A stretch of DNA of 64,000 nt from Rhodomicrobium sp. R_RK_3 (GTDB taxonomy: Bacteria > Pseudomonadota > Alphaproteobacteria > Rhizobiales > Rhodomicrobiaceae). A program made the translations under genes and the position numbers. Under the pieces are notes generated by a model. The model did no database searches. It was not told the origin of the DNA and saw only the letters and a program-made list of their open reading frames with translations. Each line of letters begins with the position of its first letter. Position 1 is the first letter of the stretch. Shown here piece by piece: positions 19,005-27,731 of this stretch. The DNA is taken from NCBI RefSeq assembly GCF_002198715.1, contig NZ_MWLK01000021.1:248001-312000 (forward strand), written 5' to 3'.

Positions 19005-19690
19005 GCGCAACGCCCATCCGCGTCCTGGTCGTCGATGACGAGCCGCCGATCAGAAAACTCCTGCAGGTGGGCCTCGGCACGCAGGGCTATCAGATCCTCG
19101 ACGCCGCCGACGGCGCGGCGGCGCTCGCCATGATGGATGCGAGGCCCGATCTGATCCTGCTCGACCTCGGCTTGCCCGACATGGCCGGGCTCGATCTGCT
19201 GCAGCGGATGCGCGCCAAGGCCAAGCATGTGCCGATCCTGATCCTGTCCAGCCGGGGCGATGAAAAGGCCAAGATCGAGGCGCTCGACCTGGGCGCCGAC
19301 GATTATGTGACCAAGCCTTTCAGCATGAATGAGCTGTTTGCGCGCATCCGGGCGGCCTTGCGTCATCAATTGCAGGCGCAGGGCGAGACCTCGGTGTTCC
19401 AGGTGGACGAGCTGAGCGTCGATCTGGTGCGCCGTATCGTCAAACTGGGCGACAAGGAGATCAAACTGTCGCCAAAGGAATACGACCTGCTCCGCATCTT
19501 CGTGCAGCATGCGGGCAAGGTGCTGACCTACAAGTTCCTGCTGAACGCGCTTTGGGACGGCTTCACCGACACCCAATATCTGCGCGTCTACGTGCGCCAG
19601 CTCCGCCGCAAGATTGAGCCCGACGCCGAGCAGCCGCATTACATCCGCACCGAAACCGGCGTCGGCTACCGTCTGCGCGCCGCTGATTGA
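19001..19690 (+). CDS. kdpE: KDP operon transcriptional regulator KdpE
   Basis: The 229-residue OmpR-family regulator starts at GTG 19001 inside the kdpD stop. The receiver (residues 1-120) has DDE acidic residues, the acceptor Asp in LILLDLGLPD, SSRGDE and TKPFSMNEL. The C-terminal winged helix (about 130-229) shows IKLSPKEYDLLRIFVQHAGK and QYLRVYVRQLRRKIEPD. Phosphorylated KdpE should activate the kdp promoter upstream of 11625. It is convergent with soxA, 21 bp away, across a GC-rich imperfect hairpin (about 19694-19732). Confidence 0.97.
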   Translation: MSATPIRVLVVDDEPPIRKLLQVGLGTQGYQILDAADGAAALAMMDARPDLILLDLGLPDMAGLDLLQRMRAKAKHVPILILSSRGDEKAKIEALDLGADDYVTKPFSMNELFARIRAALRHQLQAQGETSVFQVDELSVDLVRRIVKLGDKEIKLSPKEYDLLRIFVQHAGKVLTYKFLLNALWDGFTDTQYLRVYVRQLRRKIEPDAEQPHYIRTETGVGYRLRAAD

Positions 19691-19711
19691 GCGGGGCCGC
19701 TCCCGTAGGCG

Positions 19712-20542
19712 CTACCGCCGCACCGCGGGAGCCTCGACGGGGAGCCCGTTGCCGCGCCATGCGACGTACAGCTCCAGCGCCGCTTCCTCGTCGCCGCCTT
19801 TTGGCAGCGGCTCGGCCTTCATCATCCGGAAGCACATCGCAAGCTGGCCCTGGACCGAGGTAAATCCTGGTGGCTCGCGGTGGAAGGTGGGGAAGCCGTT
19901 GGTGTGGCCCTGGCTGATGATCCGGCTGCGCAGCGATTTGCCGTAAAGGCTGTTGTGGCAGCCCGCGCAGGACATGCCGAGCTGGCCCATGCGGGTCTCA
20001 TAGATCGTACGGCCGCGCTCGAAAGCCGGCTGCGCGTCGCCGTCCACCCGAACATTGACCGGAACGCCGCGCGATTGCAGCCGAAGGAAGGCCGTCATCC
20101 CAAGCAATTCGTCCGATTCGGGCAGCCAGCTCGGCGCGCCCATCTTCTCGTAGCGGCAAAGATTGATGCGCTCCTCCAGGGTCACCACCCGTCCCGCCCG
20201 CGCATCGAATTTGGGATATTCCGCCGCCTTGCCGCGCATGGATTCGGCGGCGGTGCGATGGCAGGCGGCGCAGGATTTGCGCTCTGTGCCTTCGGCCTGC
20301 GTCCATGCGCCTTCGCCGCGCCCTACCCAGGCGAAACCGGGATTGTCGAAGTCGTCGTCTTGCAGGGCGCGGATATCAAGCGGGGTGAAGTAGTAGCCTG
20401 AAATCAGCTCGTTCAGCGGGTTGGCCGGGTCTTTCGGCGGCAGCGCGCGGCGGTCCTGGCCAACGGCGGCGAAGGCGAGCGCGAAGGCCAGCGCCGTCAC
20501 CCCCGCGGCGGCCACGACAAACGCCTCCCCTTTCCTCCCCAT
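19712..20542 (-). CDS. soxA: sulfur-oxidising c-type cytochrome SoxA (dihaem form)
   Basis: The 276-residue protein has an N-terminal export signal, two haem-attachment motifs (CAACH at 91-95 and CAGCH at 192-196) and the additional Cys residues of SoxA: Cys129 in LCRYEKMG, the likely axial ligand of the first haem, and Cys237 in QLAMCFRMMKAEP, the active-site position that carries a persulfide in characterised enzymes. With SoxX it forms the periplasmic SoxXA cytochrome that couples thiosulfate oxidatively to the carrier SoxYZ. It lies 18 bp after soxX on the same strand. No soxYZ, soxB, soxCD or soxV is in the window, so the partner genes are either elsewhere or absent. Confidence 0.93.
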   Translation of the reverse strand: MGRKGEAFVVAAAGVTALAFALAFAAVGQDRRALPPKDPANPLNELISGYYFTPLDIRALQDDDFDNPGFAWVGRGEGAWTQAEGTERKSCAACHRTAAESMRGKAAEYPKFDARAGRVVTLEERINLCRYEKMGAPSWLPESDELLGMTAFLRLQSRGVPVNVRVDGDAQPAFERGRTIYETRMGQLGMSCAGCHNSLYGKSLRSRIISQGHTNGFPTFHREPPGFTSVQGQLAMCFRMMKAEPLPKGGDEEAALELYVAWRGNGLPVEAPAVRR

Positions 20543-20560
20543 CCTACCCCCGCTGGCGCA

Positions 20561-21064
20561 TCACTTCAGGTTCTTCAGAAAGGCGATCACATCCTCGACC
20601 TCGCCGGCCGACAGGATGGGTTTGCCGGCAAGGCTCGCCGGCACGCGGGCAAAATCGGGCGGCGCGTGGAAAGCGGGCATCACGGTTTTCGGGAAAAGCG
20701 GTTTCGGATCGACGATGAGCTGGCGCAATTGCGCCTCGGTATAACGCCCGCCGACGCCGTTCAGGCTCGGGCCGAGATTGCCGTGCGAGGGCTCCTCGCT
20801 GATCACCGGCACGCGGTGGCAGGCGAGGCAATCGCCCTTATCGGCGTCCGCCATCAGCGCCCTGCCGCGCGCCGGATCGCCGATCGAGCCGGTCAACGAG
20901 GCGATGATGCCCACCAGATCGGTCGGCGAGGCCGATTTTAGGGTCGGCTCTGCTTGCAGGAAATAACCGGAGGTCTTGGGCTTGCACTGAGCCGCATGGG
21001 CGGGCGCGCCGGCAAGCATCATCGCGGCAAAGCACCCTCCCACGCCTCTCAGCCAAAGCGTCAT
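20561..21064 (-). CDS. soxX: sulfur-oxidising c-type cytochrome SoxX
   Basis: The 167-residue monohaem cytochrome starts at ATG 21064, which gives a signal peptide (GVGGCFAAMMLAGAPAHA); the frame runs further upstream but without leader or domain features. It has one CLACH haem motif (79-83), GNLGPSLNGVGGRYTEAQLR and Met129 in KTVMPAF as the probable distal ligand, all in the SoxX pattern. It is the electron-accepting partner of SoxA and is translated first, with soxA 18 bp downstream. The pair faces the rplU-rpmA promoter divergently across 353 bp. Confidence 0.93.
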   Translation of the reverse strand: MTLWLRGVGGCFAAMMLAGAPAHAAQCKPKTSGYFLQAEPTLKSASPTDLVGIIASLTGSIGDPARGRALMADADKGDCLACHRVPVISEEPSHGNLGPSLNGVGGRYTEAQLRQLIVDPKPLFPKTVMPAFHAPPDFARVPASLAGKPILSAGEVEDVIAFLKNLK

Positions 21065-21417
21065 CCTGCTCAAGAAGGTCCCCGGGTCGAACGGCAATCC
21101 TGAATGAACCGCATCGAGATCAAGCCTTGAAATCGTATACAAAGGTCGCCCGATCGGCGGCACTCTAATGCAGGGCGGGGCGGCGTGCCAGTCCCCGGAG
21201 CGCCCCGATATAGGGAGATTTTGCGCCCCGCGCGGCATTGACAAGGACTCCGCCTCATACCTATAGTGCCCGCCAACGCGGAAAGCGATCGCTCCTTCGC
21301 GCTTAATGCGCTGTCCCAGGCCCAGAGTCATCTCGAAGAACGTCATCTCGAATGGCCGCCAAAGTCCGCGGGTTTCCCACGGCGCCGATGGACGCGTGAG
21401 GATAAGGAAAAGGCAAG
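21065..21417. other. divergent promoter region of soxXA and rplU
   Basis: This 353-bp region separates soxX (minus) and rplU (plus). The right half holds a sigma-70-like promoter for rplU and a leader of roughly 140 nt. No promoter or regulator site for soxXA could be recognised in the left half. Confidence 0.6.
21238..21267 (+). promoter_or_regulatory. sigma-70-type promoter of rplU-rpmA
   Basis: TTGACA at 21238-21243 and TATAGT at 21262-21267 are separated by 18 bp, close to the housekeeping consensus. Transcription would start near 21274, giving a 5' leader of about 140 nt before the rplU ATG. A strong promoter is expected for a ribosomal protein operon. Confidence 0.75.
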
Positions 21418-22065
21418 ATGTACGCTGTCATTCGCACAGGCGGCAAGCAATACAAGGTCGCCCCGGACGATCTCCTGGTGATCGAGAAAATTCCCGGCGA
21501 GGCCGGTGATATCGTTGAATTCGGCGAAGTGCTGATGCTGGCCGGCGACGGCGAGCCGCAGGTCGGCGCACCGCTGATCTCCGGCGCGACCGTCGCGGCC
21601 GAGCTGGTCGACCAGCATCGCGGCGAGAAGATCATCATCTTCAAGAAGAAGCGCCGCCAGAACTATCGCCGCCGCAACGGCCACCGGCAGTATCTGTCGA
21701 CGGTCCGGATCACGGAGATCCTCACCGGAGGCGAAAAGCCGAAGAAATCCGCCGCCAAGGCCAAGCCCGCCGCCGATGCCGCGCCCAAGAGAGGCAAGCC
21801 CGCTGCTGCTGGCTTCCAGGACGACGTCAAGCTGATCGGCGGCGTCGGCCCGGCTCTGGAGAAGAAGCTGGCGGCTTTGGGCGTCACCTCGCTCAAGCAG
21901 ATCGCCGCGTTCACTCCGGCGGAAATCGAGCGCATCGATACCGAGCTCTCCTTCAAGGGCCGCATCGAGCGCGAGGAATGGGTCCAGCAGGCCAAGGATC
22001 TGATCGCCGGCAAGCCGCCGCGCGCCAAGGTCGACCAGGACGCTGCGGACAAATCGAAGAAGTAA
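21418..22065 (+). CDS. rplU: 50S ribosomal protein L21 with C-terminal HhH extension
   Basis: The first 103 residues are canonical L21 ([14 protein letters not shown] at the start, [15 protein letters not shown] and the TVRITEI end), which binds 23S rRNA in the large subunit. The protein continues to 215 residues: a Lys/Ala/Pro-rich linker (about 108-130), then a helix-hairpin-helix-like domain (about 135-200, [18 protein letters not shown] and [17 protein letters not shown]) and a basic tail. This extension, about as long as L21 itself, occurs in many alphaproteobacteria and may contact rRNA or other nucleic acid; its function is not established to my knowledge. It is co-transcribed with rpmA, 12 bp downstream. 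Confidence 0.97.
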   Translation: MYAVIRTGGKQYKVAPDDLLVIEKIPGEAGDIVEFGEVLMLAGDGEPQVGAPLISGATVAAELVDQHRGEKIIIFKKKRRQNYRRRNGHRQYLSTVRITEILTGGEKPKKSAAKAKPAADAAPKRGKPAAAGFQDDVKLIGGVGPALEKKLAALGVTSLKQIAAFTPAEIERIDTELSFKGRIEREEWVQQAKDLIAGKPPRAKVDQDAADKSKK

Positions 22066-22077
22066 GGAGCCCGATCG

Positions 22078-22347
22078 ATGGCACATAAGAAAGCAGGCGG
22101 CTCGTCCCGCAACGGCCGCGACTCCGCTGGCCGCCGCCTCGGCGTGAAGAAGTTCGGCGGCGAGAAGGTCATTCCGGGCAACATCATCGTCCGCCAGCGC
22201 GGCACGAAGTGGCACCCCGGCACCGGCGTCGACATCGGCAAAGACCACACGATCTTCGCCATCCAGGAAGGCGAAGTGCATTTCCGCGCGCGCGGCAATG
22301 GCAAAGTCTTCATCTCCGTCGTCGGCGAAGAAGGCGCTGCGTCCTAA
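22078..22347 (+). CDS. rpmA: 50S ribosomal protein L27
   Basis: The 89-residue protein has all L27 marks: the N-terminal [15 protein letters not shown] tail that reaches the peptidyl-transferase centre, [21 protein letters not shown], and the [16 protein letters not shown] segment. Length is standard (85-90). There is no Firmicutes-style N-terminal pre-sequence. AAGGAG stands upstream of the ATG. It follows rplU in the usual rplU-rpmA arrangement. Confidence 0.98.
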   Translation: MAHKKAGGSSRNGRDSAGRRLGVKKFGGEKVIPGNIIVRQRGTKWHPGTGVDIGKDHTIFAIQEGEVHFRARGNGKVFISVVGEEGAAS

Positions 22348-22373
22348 CCCCATTCGGGTGGGCTTGGCGGGTC

Positions 22374-22994
22374 ATGCATCGAGGCGATGACCTGATAGGA
22401 TTTGAGGCGCCGCGCGAGCCTTTGCTCACGCGGCGCCTTTTCATGCGCCTGCCGGTCGCCGCCGATCTGGCAGCGATCTGCCGCCTGATCAACGATCCCA
22501 TCATCGCCGAAAGCACCGGTCTGATCCGCTATCCCTATCCGGTAATGTCCGGACGAAAATGGATCGAGGCCGCGCATAAACCGGCGCGCCCGCGACTTCA
22601 CATCCCCTACCTTCTGACGCTTCGGTCCAACCCGCACCTTATCGTCGGCGCAGCGGGCATCAGCCTCGGCAAAGGCGGCATCCCGACAATCGGCTATTGG
22701 ATCGGGCGGCCCTACCGCCGGCGCGGCTACGCCTCAGAAGCCGCTCGCGCCTTGATCGACCTGACCTTTTCCTCCAGTGATTCCTCCGCTATCGGCGCAA
22801 GCGCTCGCGTCACCAATCTCGCGTCCCAGCGTGTCCTGCTCGGCGCCGGAATGCGGCGGGTCGGCACCGGCCGGATCAAATCCGCACAGCTTGGTCGCTA
22901 TCTGCCGGTTCTCCGCTACCGGATCGAGCGGAAATGCTGGGAGAAGGCGCGCGTGCCGCGCTCAAATGCGCGTGAAGTCCACGAAGCGCTCTAA
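22374..22994 (+). CDS. GNAT family N-acetyltransferase
   Basis: The 206-residue protein is of the RimJ/RimL-like GNAT type: TRRLFMRLPVAADLAAICRLINDP at the N-terminus, the acetyl-CoA loop GRPYRRRGYASEA and the later VTNLASQRVLLGAGMRRVG segment. It would transfer an acetyl group from acetyl-CoA to an amine, possibly a protein N-terminus; the target is unknown. The ATG at 22374 is used, 27 bp after rpmA; ATG 22443 is an alternative that would remove a poorly conserved leader. In many alphaproteobacteria one or more GNAT genes follow rpmA and precede obgE, but here an AsmA-like gene comes next. Confidence 0.85.
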   Translation: MHRGDDLIGFEAPREPLLTRRLFMRLPVAADLAAICRLINDPIIAESTGLIRYPYPVMSGRKWIEAAHKPARPRLHIPYLLTLRSNPHLIVGAAGISLGKGGIPTIGYWIGRPYRRRGYASEAARALIDLTFSSSDSSAIGASARVTNLASQRVLLGAGMRRVGTGRIKSAQLGRYLPVLRYRIERKCWEKARVPRSNAREVHEAL

Positions 22995-23043
22995 TCGCGC
23001 TATAATCACGAGGGACTCAACCACCGGAAGGTCTGCATCGGCG

Positions 23044-24849
23044 ATGAGGAAACCTCTGGCCGCCCTCGGCATTCTGCTTGCGGTTCTGGCGCTTGCGGTT
23101 GTCCTCATGCCCTATTGGCTGCCGCAGCCCTATTTGCAGCGCCAGCTCGGCCGCCTGCTCGCCAATGAAACCGGCCTCTATCTCGAAGAGGCGCAGCGCC
23201 TGCGCCTGTCGGTGTTCCCTCAGCTCGGCATCGCCGTCGAAGGCGTCAGCGTCATGCTGCCGCTCGGCGCCTCGAGCGGCCCCTCGATCCGCGCCGACCG
23301 CATCTTCACCGCTATCCGGCCGTCCTCGCTCTTCGGGCAGCGGCTGGAGGTCAGCAAAGTCACCATCGAGAACCCCTCGATGCTGTTCCATATCGACGCC
23401 TCAGGCCGCAGCAATTGGGATCTGACCGCGCTCTGGCCCTTCACCGCGCCGGTGCGTCTCGCGGCCCTCGGAGACAGCACGCAGATCGCCAAGGTCGCCA
23501 CCGACATCCTGCCGCCGCAGGGCGAAAGGAGGGCGCTGCCATCGGTCGATATCGACATCGTCAACGGCTCCTTCGCCTATCGGGACGACGTGCGCCGCCG
23601 CGTCGTGCAAATCGAGAAATTCGACCTCTCTTTGCGCAGTCCCGGCGCCAACGGCCGGGTGACGCTCGAAGGCGGGCTCTTGTTGCAGGGCCAGAAAGTC
23701 CGGCTCAGTGCGACAGCGACGCCGCCCGATCCGCCCTCCGACCGCTCCGCCGCGCTGCGTTTCGCGCTCGCCAGCGATGCCATGCGCACCGATCTCGACG
23801 GCGTGCTGCTCTGGCGCGGCCGGCCGCATTTCGCCGGGACGAGCCGCGTCAAATTTTCCTCCGGCGAAGCGCTTGCCCGCTGGACCGGCGGCAATGCGCA
23901 GGCGCTATCGCGTTTCGACGGCGCGGAACTGGCCGGGCGGCTGGAACTCTCCGACCAGGAACTGGTGATTTCGGATGGCAAGCTGAGCGCGCCGGGCGCG
24001 AGCGGCGATTTTTCCGCCTTCGCCGATTTCGACGGCACCACCCGTATCAGCCTCGACAATCTGGCGCTGCATGGCGGCACGGGGCAGGGTAAGCTGACGC
24101 TCGACGCGCGCCAGCCTGAGCCGGTGCTGGCAGGCTCGTTCCAGATGGCGGGTGTCGACGGCCTGTCGCTGAGCAAGGGCCTGTCGCGCTTCGACTGGCT
24201 CTCCGGCCGCACCGATCTTGCGATCGACGTGGCGGGCGGCGGGCGATCGTTGGATGCCATCGCCGGCACGCTGACCGGCAAGGCGCGGCTGACGGTGGCG
24301 AACGGCGCCATCGAGGGGATCGACCTGCCGCTGATCGTCGCCAAGGCGAAAGAGGGCGAGATCGGCAAATGGCGGCGCGAGGCGGGGCGGCGCACGCCCT
24401 TCGACAGGTTCGATGCAAGCTACGCCATCGAAAAGGGTATCGCCTCGACCAGCGACATCACTCTGAGCGGCCCGAATATCGCCGCCAGCGGCGAGGGCAG
24501 GACCGACCTCACCCAGGGCAAGCTCGATTACAAGCTGAAGACCAAAGTGACCGCCCATGGAGGGGAGGCTTCTTCCCCGCCTCCGGCCGAGGCGACGCCC
24601 GCCGAAGGCGGGCCGCAGGAGCAGGCCAGCCTCGCCATTCCGCTGATCGTCAAGGGCGATTGGGACAAGCCGGACATCTACCCTGACCTTGCCAATGCGC
24701 TGAAGGACAAGGACGGGCTGGTCGGCACCGCGAAGCTTTTCGGCAAATCGGTGGAAAAGCTCACCGACGGCAAGATCAAGGCCGACGAATTCGGCAAGGC
24801 GCTCGACTCGCTGTTCGGCAAGAAGAAAAAGAAGAAGGACGCGGAGTAG
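23044..24849 (+). CDS. AsmA family protein
   Basis: The 601-residue protein has one N-terminal membrane anchor (ALGILLAVLALAVVLMPYWL) and a large extracytoplasmic beta-rich region. The N-terminal block of RQLGRLLANETGLYL and SVFPQLGIAVEGVSVMLP is typical of the AsmA N-terminal domain, and the C-terminal part (from about residue 430, TLTGKARLTVANGAIEGIDLPLIV) matches the AsmA C-terminal domain. AsmA-like proteins act as bridge-like lipid carriers or assembly factors for the outer membrane. The tail is highly Lys-rich (FGKKKKKKDAE). The start at 23044 was chosen because it begins the anchor directly. Confidence 0.88.
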   Translation: MRKPLAALGILLAVLALAVVLMPYWLPQPYLQRQLGRLLANETGLYLEEAQRLRLSVFPQLGIAVEGVSVMLPLGASSGPSIRADRIFTAIRPSSLFGQRLEVSKVTIENPSMLFHIDASGRSNWDLTALWPFTAPVRLAALGDSTQIAKVATDILPPQGERRALPSVDIDIVNGSFAYRDDVRRRVVQIEKFDLSLRSPGANGRVTLEGGLLLQGQKVRLSATATPPDPPSDRSAALRFALASDAMRTDLDGVLLWRGRPHFAGTSRVKFSSGEALARWTGGNAQALSRFDGAELAGRLELSDQELVISDGKLSAPGASGDFSAFADFDGTTRISLDNLALHGGTGQGKLTLDARQPEPVLAGSFQMAGVDGLSLSKGLSRFDWLSGRTDLAIDVAGGGRSLDAIAGTLTGKARLTVANGAIEGIDLPLIVAKAKEGEIGKWRREAGRRTPFDRFDASYAIEKGIASTSDITLSGPNIAASGEGRTDLTQGKLDYKLKTKVTAHGGEASSPPPAEATPAEGGPQEQASLAIPLIVKGDWDKPDIYPDLANALKDKDGLVGTAKLFGKSVEKLTDGKIKADEFGKALDSLFGKKKKKKDAE

Positions 24850-24877
24850 CTTTCGGCTTCCGCCGGCTTGCTTCTTT

Positions 24878-24907
24878 TGTCATTTCCGTGAAGGCGGGAA
24901 TCCAGTA
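24878..24907. repeat. REP-like palindromic intergenic element (partial)
   Basis: The sequence around TTTCCGTGAAGGCGGGAATCC resembles a widespread proteobacterial palindromic repeat whose minus-strand reading gives the familiar YWIPAF-type peptide. It lies between the AsmA-like gene and the peptidase gene. Only one copy is seen in this window; the identification is from memory of the element. Confidence 0.5.
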
Positions 24908-24946
24908 CTCCGCAGGCTGGCGGGATGAGGCTGAGCGTAAGGAGCG

Positions 24947-25639
24947 TTGCCGCGCGTGCTGATCGTCTTTGGATTGCTTCTCTTCCTGGCTCTTGCCATC
25001 CTGCCGACGCTCTGGGTGCGCGCCGTGCTCGACCGCCATTCCGGCGACCGGCCCGATTTCCCCGGCACCGGCGGCGAGCTGGCGCGGCATCTGCTCGACG
25101 AAATGCGCATCACCGGCGTCAAGGTCGAGGAGACCCCGCTCGGCGACCATTACGACCCCGGCGCCAAGGCTGTCCGGCTCTCCCCCAAGCAATTTCACGG
25201 CCGCTCGCTGACCGCCGTCACCATCGCCGCGCATGAAGTCGGTCACGCCATGCAGGACGCAACCAATTCGCAGCTCCTGAAAACCCGTACCCGGCTCGCC
25301 AAAACCGCCATCATCATCGAGCGCGTCGGCGGTGTCGTAATGTTGGCGGCGCCGCTCGCTATAGGCCTTACCCGCCACCCGGCCGGCGCGCTGATTCCCT
25401 TTGTCGCAGGGCTGCTGGTGCTCGGCATGGGTGTCGTGCTACAGCTCTCCACGCTGCCGGTCGAATTGGACGCCAGCTTCAACCGCGCGCTGCCCGTTCT
25501 CAAGGCGGGAAAATACGTACCGGAGCGCGATATCCCCGCTGCCCGCCATATTTTGCGCGCGGCAGCCTTTACCTATGTCGCCGCGGCGCTTATGAGCTTG
25601 ATCAACATCGCCCGCTGGCTGAGAGTTTTGCGCCTATGA
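24947..25639 (+). CDS. membrane zinc metallopeptidase (YugP / Zn_peptidase_2 family)
   Basis: The 230-residue protein has an N-terminal membrane helix ([20 protein letters not shown]), the zinc motif HEVGH (in [15 protein letters not shown]), two further hydrophobic segments (about 125-165) and a C-terminal helix. The motif and topology match the neutral zinc metallopeptidases of the YugP family (PF04298). Substrates are unknown. The start is a TTG at 24947 placed close behind AAGGAG; GTG 24956 is in the same frame with a spacing of 11 and is equally possible. Its TGA overlaps the ATG of rimO, so translation is coupled. Confidence 0.85.
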   Translation: MPRVLIVFGLLLFLALAILPTLWVRAVLDRHSGDRPDFPGTGGELARHLLDEMRITGVKVEETPLGDHYDPGAKAVRLSPKQFHGRSLTAVTIAAHEVGHAMQDATNSQLLKTRTRLAKTAIIIERVGGVVMLAAPLAIGLTRHPAGALIPFVAGLLVLGMGVVLQLSTLPVELDASFNRALPVLKAGKYVPERDIPAARHILRAAAFTYVAAALMSLINIARWLRVLRL

Positions 25640-26997
25640 CGGATACACTTGCGGCGCCCGGCGCCAAATCGAAATCGCGCTCCAAGTCCGCGCCTAAAGT
25701 CGGCTTCGTGAGTCTGGGCTGTGCCAAGGCGCTGGTCGATTCCGAGCGCATCATCACCCGGCTGCGGGCAGAGGGCTATGAGATCGCGCCGAGCTATGAC
25801 GGCGCCGATGTCGTCGTCGTCAATACCTGCGGCTTCCTCGACAGCGCCAAGGCCGAGAGCCTGGACGCCATCGGCGAGGCCATGGCGGAAAACGGCCGCG
25901 TCGTCGTCACCGGCTGTTTCGGCGTCGAGGACAAGCGCATCCGCGCCGCCTTCCCCGACGTGCTGGCGGTCACCGGCCCGCATCAATATGAGGCCGTCAT
26001 GGCCGCCGTGCGCCAGGCCGCGCCCGCGCCGCACGCGCCCTTCCTCGACCTCGTGCCGCCTGCGGGACTGCGCCTCACGCCCGACCACTATGCCTATGTG
26101 AAGATTTCAGAAGGCTGTAACAACAAATGCAGCTTCTGCATCATCCCGCAATTGCGCGGCGTGCTGGCGAGCCGCCCCGCCGCTGACGTCATGCAGGAGG
26201 CTGAGCAGCTCGTCGCGCGCGGCGTGCGCGAATTGCTGGTCATCAGCCAGGACACCAGCGCCTACGGCGTCGATCTGAAATTCGCCGCCAGCGGGTGGCG
26301 AGGCGATCCGCTCCGCGCGCGCTTCTACGATCTGTGCGCGGCGCTCGGCAGTCTGGGCGCCTGGGTGCGGCTGCATTACGTCTACCCCTATCCGCATGTC
26401 GACGAAGTGCTGCCGCTGGTGGCCGAGGGTAAGATCCTGCCCTATCTCGACATTCCGTTTCAGCACGCCGCGCCGAATGTGCTGAAAGCCATGCGCCGTC
26501 CGGCGAACCAGGAAAAGACGCTGGAGCGCATTGCCCGCTGGCGCCAGATCGTGCCGGACCTGGCGATCCGCTCGACCTTCATCGTCGGCTTTCCGGGCGA
26601 GACGGAAGAGGATTTTTCCTTCCTGCTGGATTGGATGAAGGAAGCCAAGCTCGCGCGGGTCGGGTGCTTCAAATACGAGAATGTCGACGGCGCGCAGTCG
26701 CGCGGGCTGGACGGGCAGGTGCCGGAAGAGGTGAAGGCCGAGCGCTATCATCGTTTCATGGAGACGCAACAGGCGGTTAGCGCCGAGGTCATGGGGGCGC
26801 GCGTCGGCCAGACGGTCGATGTGATCATCGACACGGTGGATGAGGAAGGTGCGGTCGGGCGCTCGACCTGGGATGCGCCGGATATTGACGGATCGGTGTT
26901 TTTGGCAGAGGCCGAAGGTCTGGCCGCCGGCGATGTCGTGAAGGTCGTTGTCGAGGAGACCGATGCATATGATTGCTGGGGGCGGCTGGCAGACTAG
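25636..26997 (+). CDS. rimO: ribosomal protein S12 methylthiotransferase RimO
   Basis: The 453-residue radical SAM enzyme adds a methylthio group to an aspartate of ribosomal protein S12. The N-terminal MTTase domain carries its cluster Cys residues in [21 protein letters not shown] and VTGCFGVED; the radical SAM motif is CNNKCSFC, followed by PQLRG; the C-terminal TRAM-like domain begins around [10 protein letters not shown]. Length agrees with the family (about 440-455). A Lys/Ser-rich leader of about 20 residues precedes the domain. The start ATG overlaps the peptidase stop codon (ATGA). Confidence 0.96.
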   Translation: MTDTLAAPGAKSKSRSKSAPKVGFVSLGCAKALVDSERIITRLRAEGYEIAPSYDGADVVVVNTCGFLDSAKAESLDAIGEAMAENGRVVVTGCFGVEDKRIRAAFPDVLAVTGPHQYEAVMAAVRQAAPAPHAPFLDLVPPAGLRLTPDHYAYVKISEGCNNKCSFCIIPQLRGVLASRPAADVMQEAEQLVARGVRELLVISQDTSAYGVDLKFAASGWRGDPLRARFYDLCAALGSLGAWVRLHYVYPYPHVDEVLPLVAEGKILPYLDIPFQHAAPNVLKAMRRPANQEKTLERIARWRQIVPDLAIRSTFIVGFPGETEEDFSFLLDWMKEAKLARVGCFKYENVDGAQSRGLDGQVPEEVKAERYHRFMETQQAVSAEVMGARVGQTVDVIIDTVDEEGAVGRSTWDAPDIDGSVFLAEAEGLAAGDVVKVVVEETDAYDCWGRLAD

Positions 26998-27027
26998 CGC
27001 CGTGCTCCCCCCGGGCCGGCATTGCTG

Positions 27028-27510
27028 TTAATTCTGCACGCTTGCTATGAGGGCTTCGCCTTCTTTCTGGCCGATCGCGCGCAACTGGAATGGACCTTCG
27101 ATGCCATTGCCGCCTCCATTGATTGGTACCATTGAGGGTCCGATCGCCACATAAAGCGGCAAGCGTCCTTCCTGCACGACTTGGAAATATTGGGTCTGCC
27201 CCGCGACCAGCGTGATGTCCCGGTTATAAACCCCGGGTTCGAACTCATGATCCAGCGTCAATTTATAATGTCCGGCCGGACGATCGATGAAAAATGCGGA
27301 CCCTGCGGCGAGATTGCCAACGCCCTTGCCGTCGACCTTGATGTCAGGGGACAAAGCCACGCCCACCATCGTTTTCGCGCGCACGAAGTAAACCCGGGCA
27401 AGTTTGGCGTCTCGGGCCTTGGTCTGGGATTCTAGAGCCGTGGTTGAAGCGCAGGCGCTGAGGCTCAGGCAGATCAACAGGGCGAGCAGCGGGCGTAAAA
27501 TTGCGATCAT
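27028..27510 (-). CDS. DUF2846-like lipoprotein
   Basis: The 160-residue protein has a lipoprotein signal peptide with lipobox LSAC (MIAILRPLLALLICLSLSAC), which fixes the start at 27510; longer in-frame starts add an unlikely leader. The mature part has ARVYFVRAKTMVGVALSPDIKVDGKGVG and the DRPAGHYKLTLD motif, as in DUF2846 proteins, which have a beta-sandwich of unknown function. It would be anchored in the inner or outer membrane facing the periplasm. It converges on rimO from the opposite strand with only 30 bp between the stop codons. Confidence 0.82.
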   Translation of the reverse strand: MIAILRPLLALLICLSLSACASTTALESQTKARDAKLARVYFVRAKTMVGVALSPDIKVDGKGVGNLAAGSAFFIDRPAGHYKLTLDHEFEPGVYNRDITLVAGQTQYFQVVQEGRLPLYVAIGPSMVPINGGGNGIEGPFQLRAIGQKEGEALIASVQN

Positions 27511-27731
27511 TTCGGCTCCGGCTGTGATGGAGGTTTTCCATGGCATCAACGAGGGCGGCTTGCCCTCGGAATCAGCGGCGCTAAAGCATAATTCGGGTCG
27601 TCGTTGCAACCGCGCCGCATTGCCGGCACGCGGCGCACCTGCTGCGGCACCGATCTAAGTCGGAGCTACCTTGTAGGGCGGCCGAGCCTTATCTAAGCTT
27701 TTGTTACAATAAAAGGCACCGGGAGGCAGCC

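Noticed and set aside
16335-19010. An 891-residue minus-strand frame opposite kdpD
   Set aside because: kdpD and kdpE on the plus strand are complete; the opposite frame is Arg/Gln/Asp-rich without motifs.
19694-19732. Intrinsic terminator between kdpE and soxA
   Set aside because: The hairpin (GCTCCCG against CGGGAGC) has a long loop and no T-run; kept only as a remark, not as a feature.
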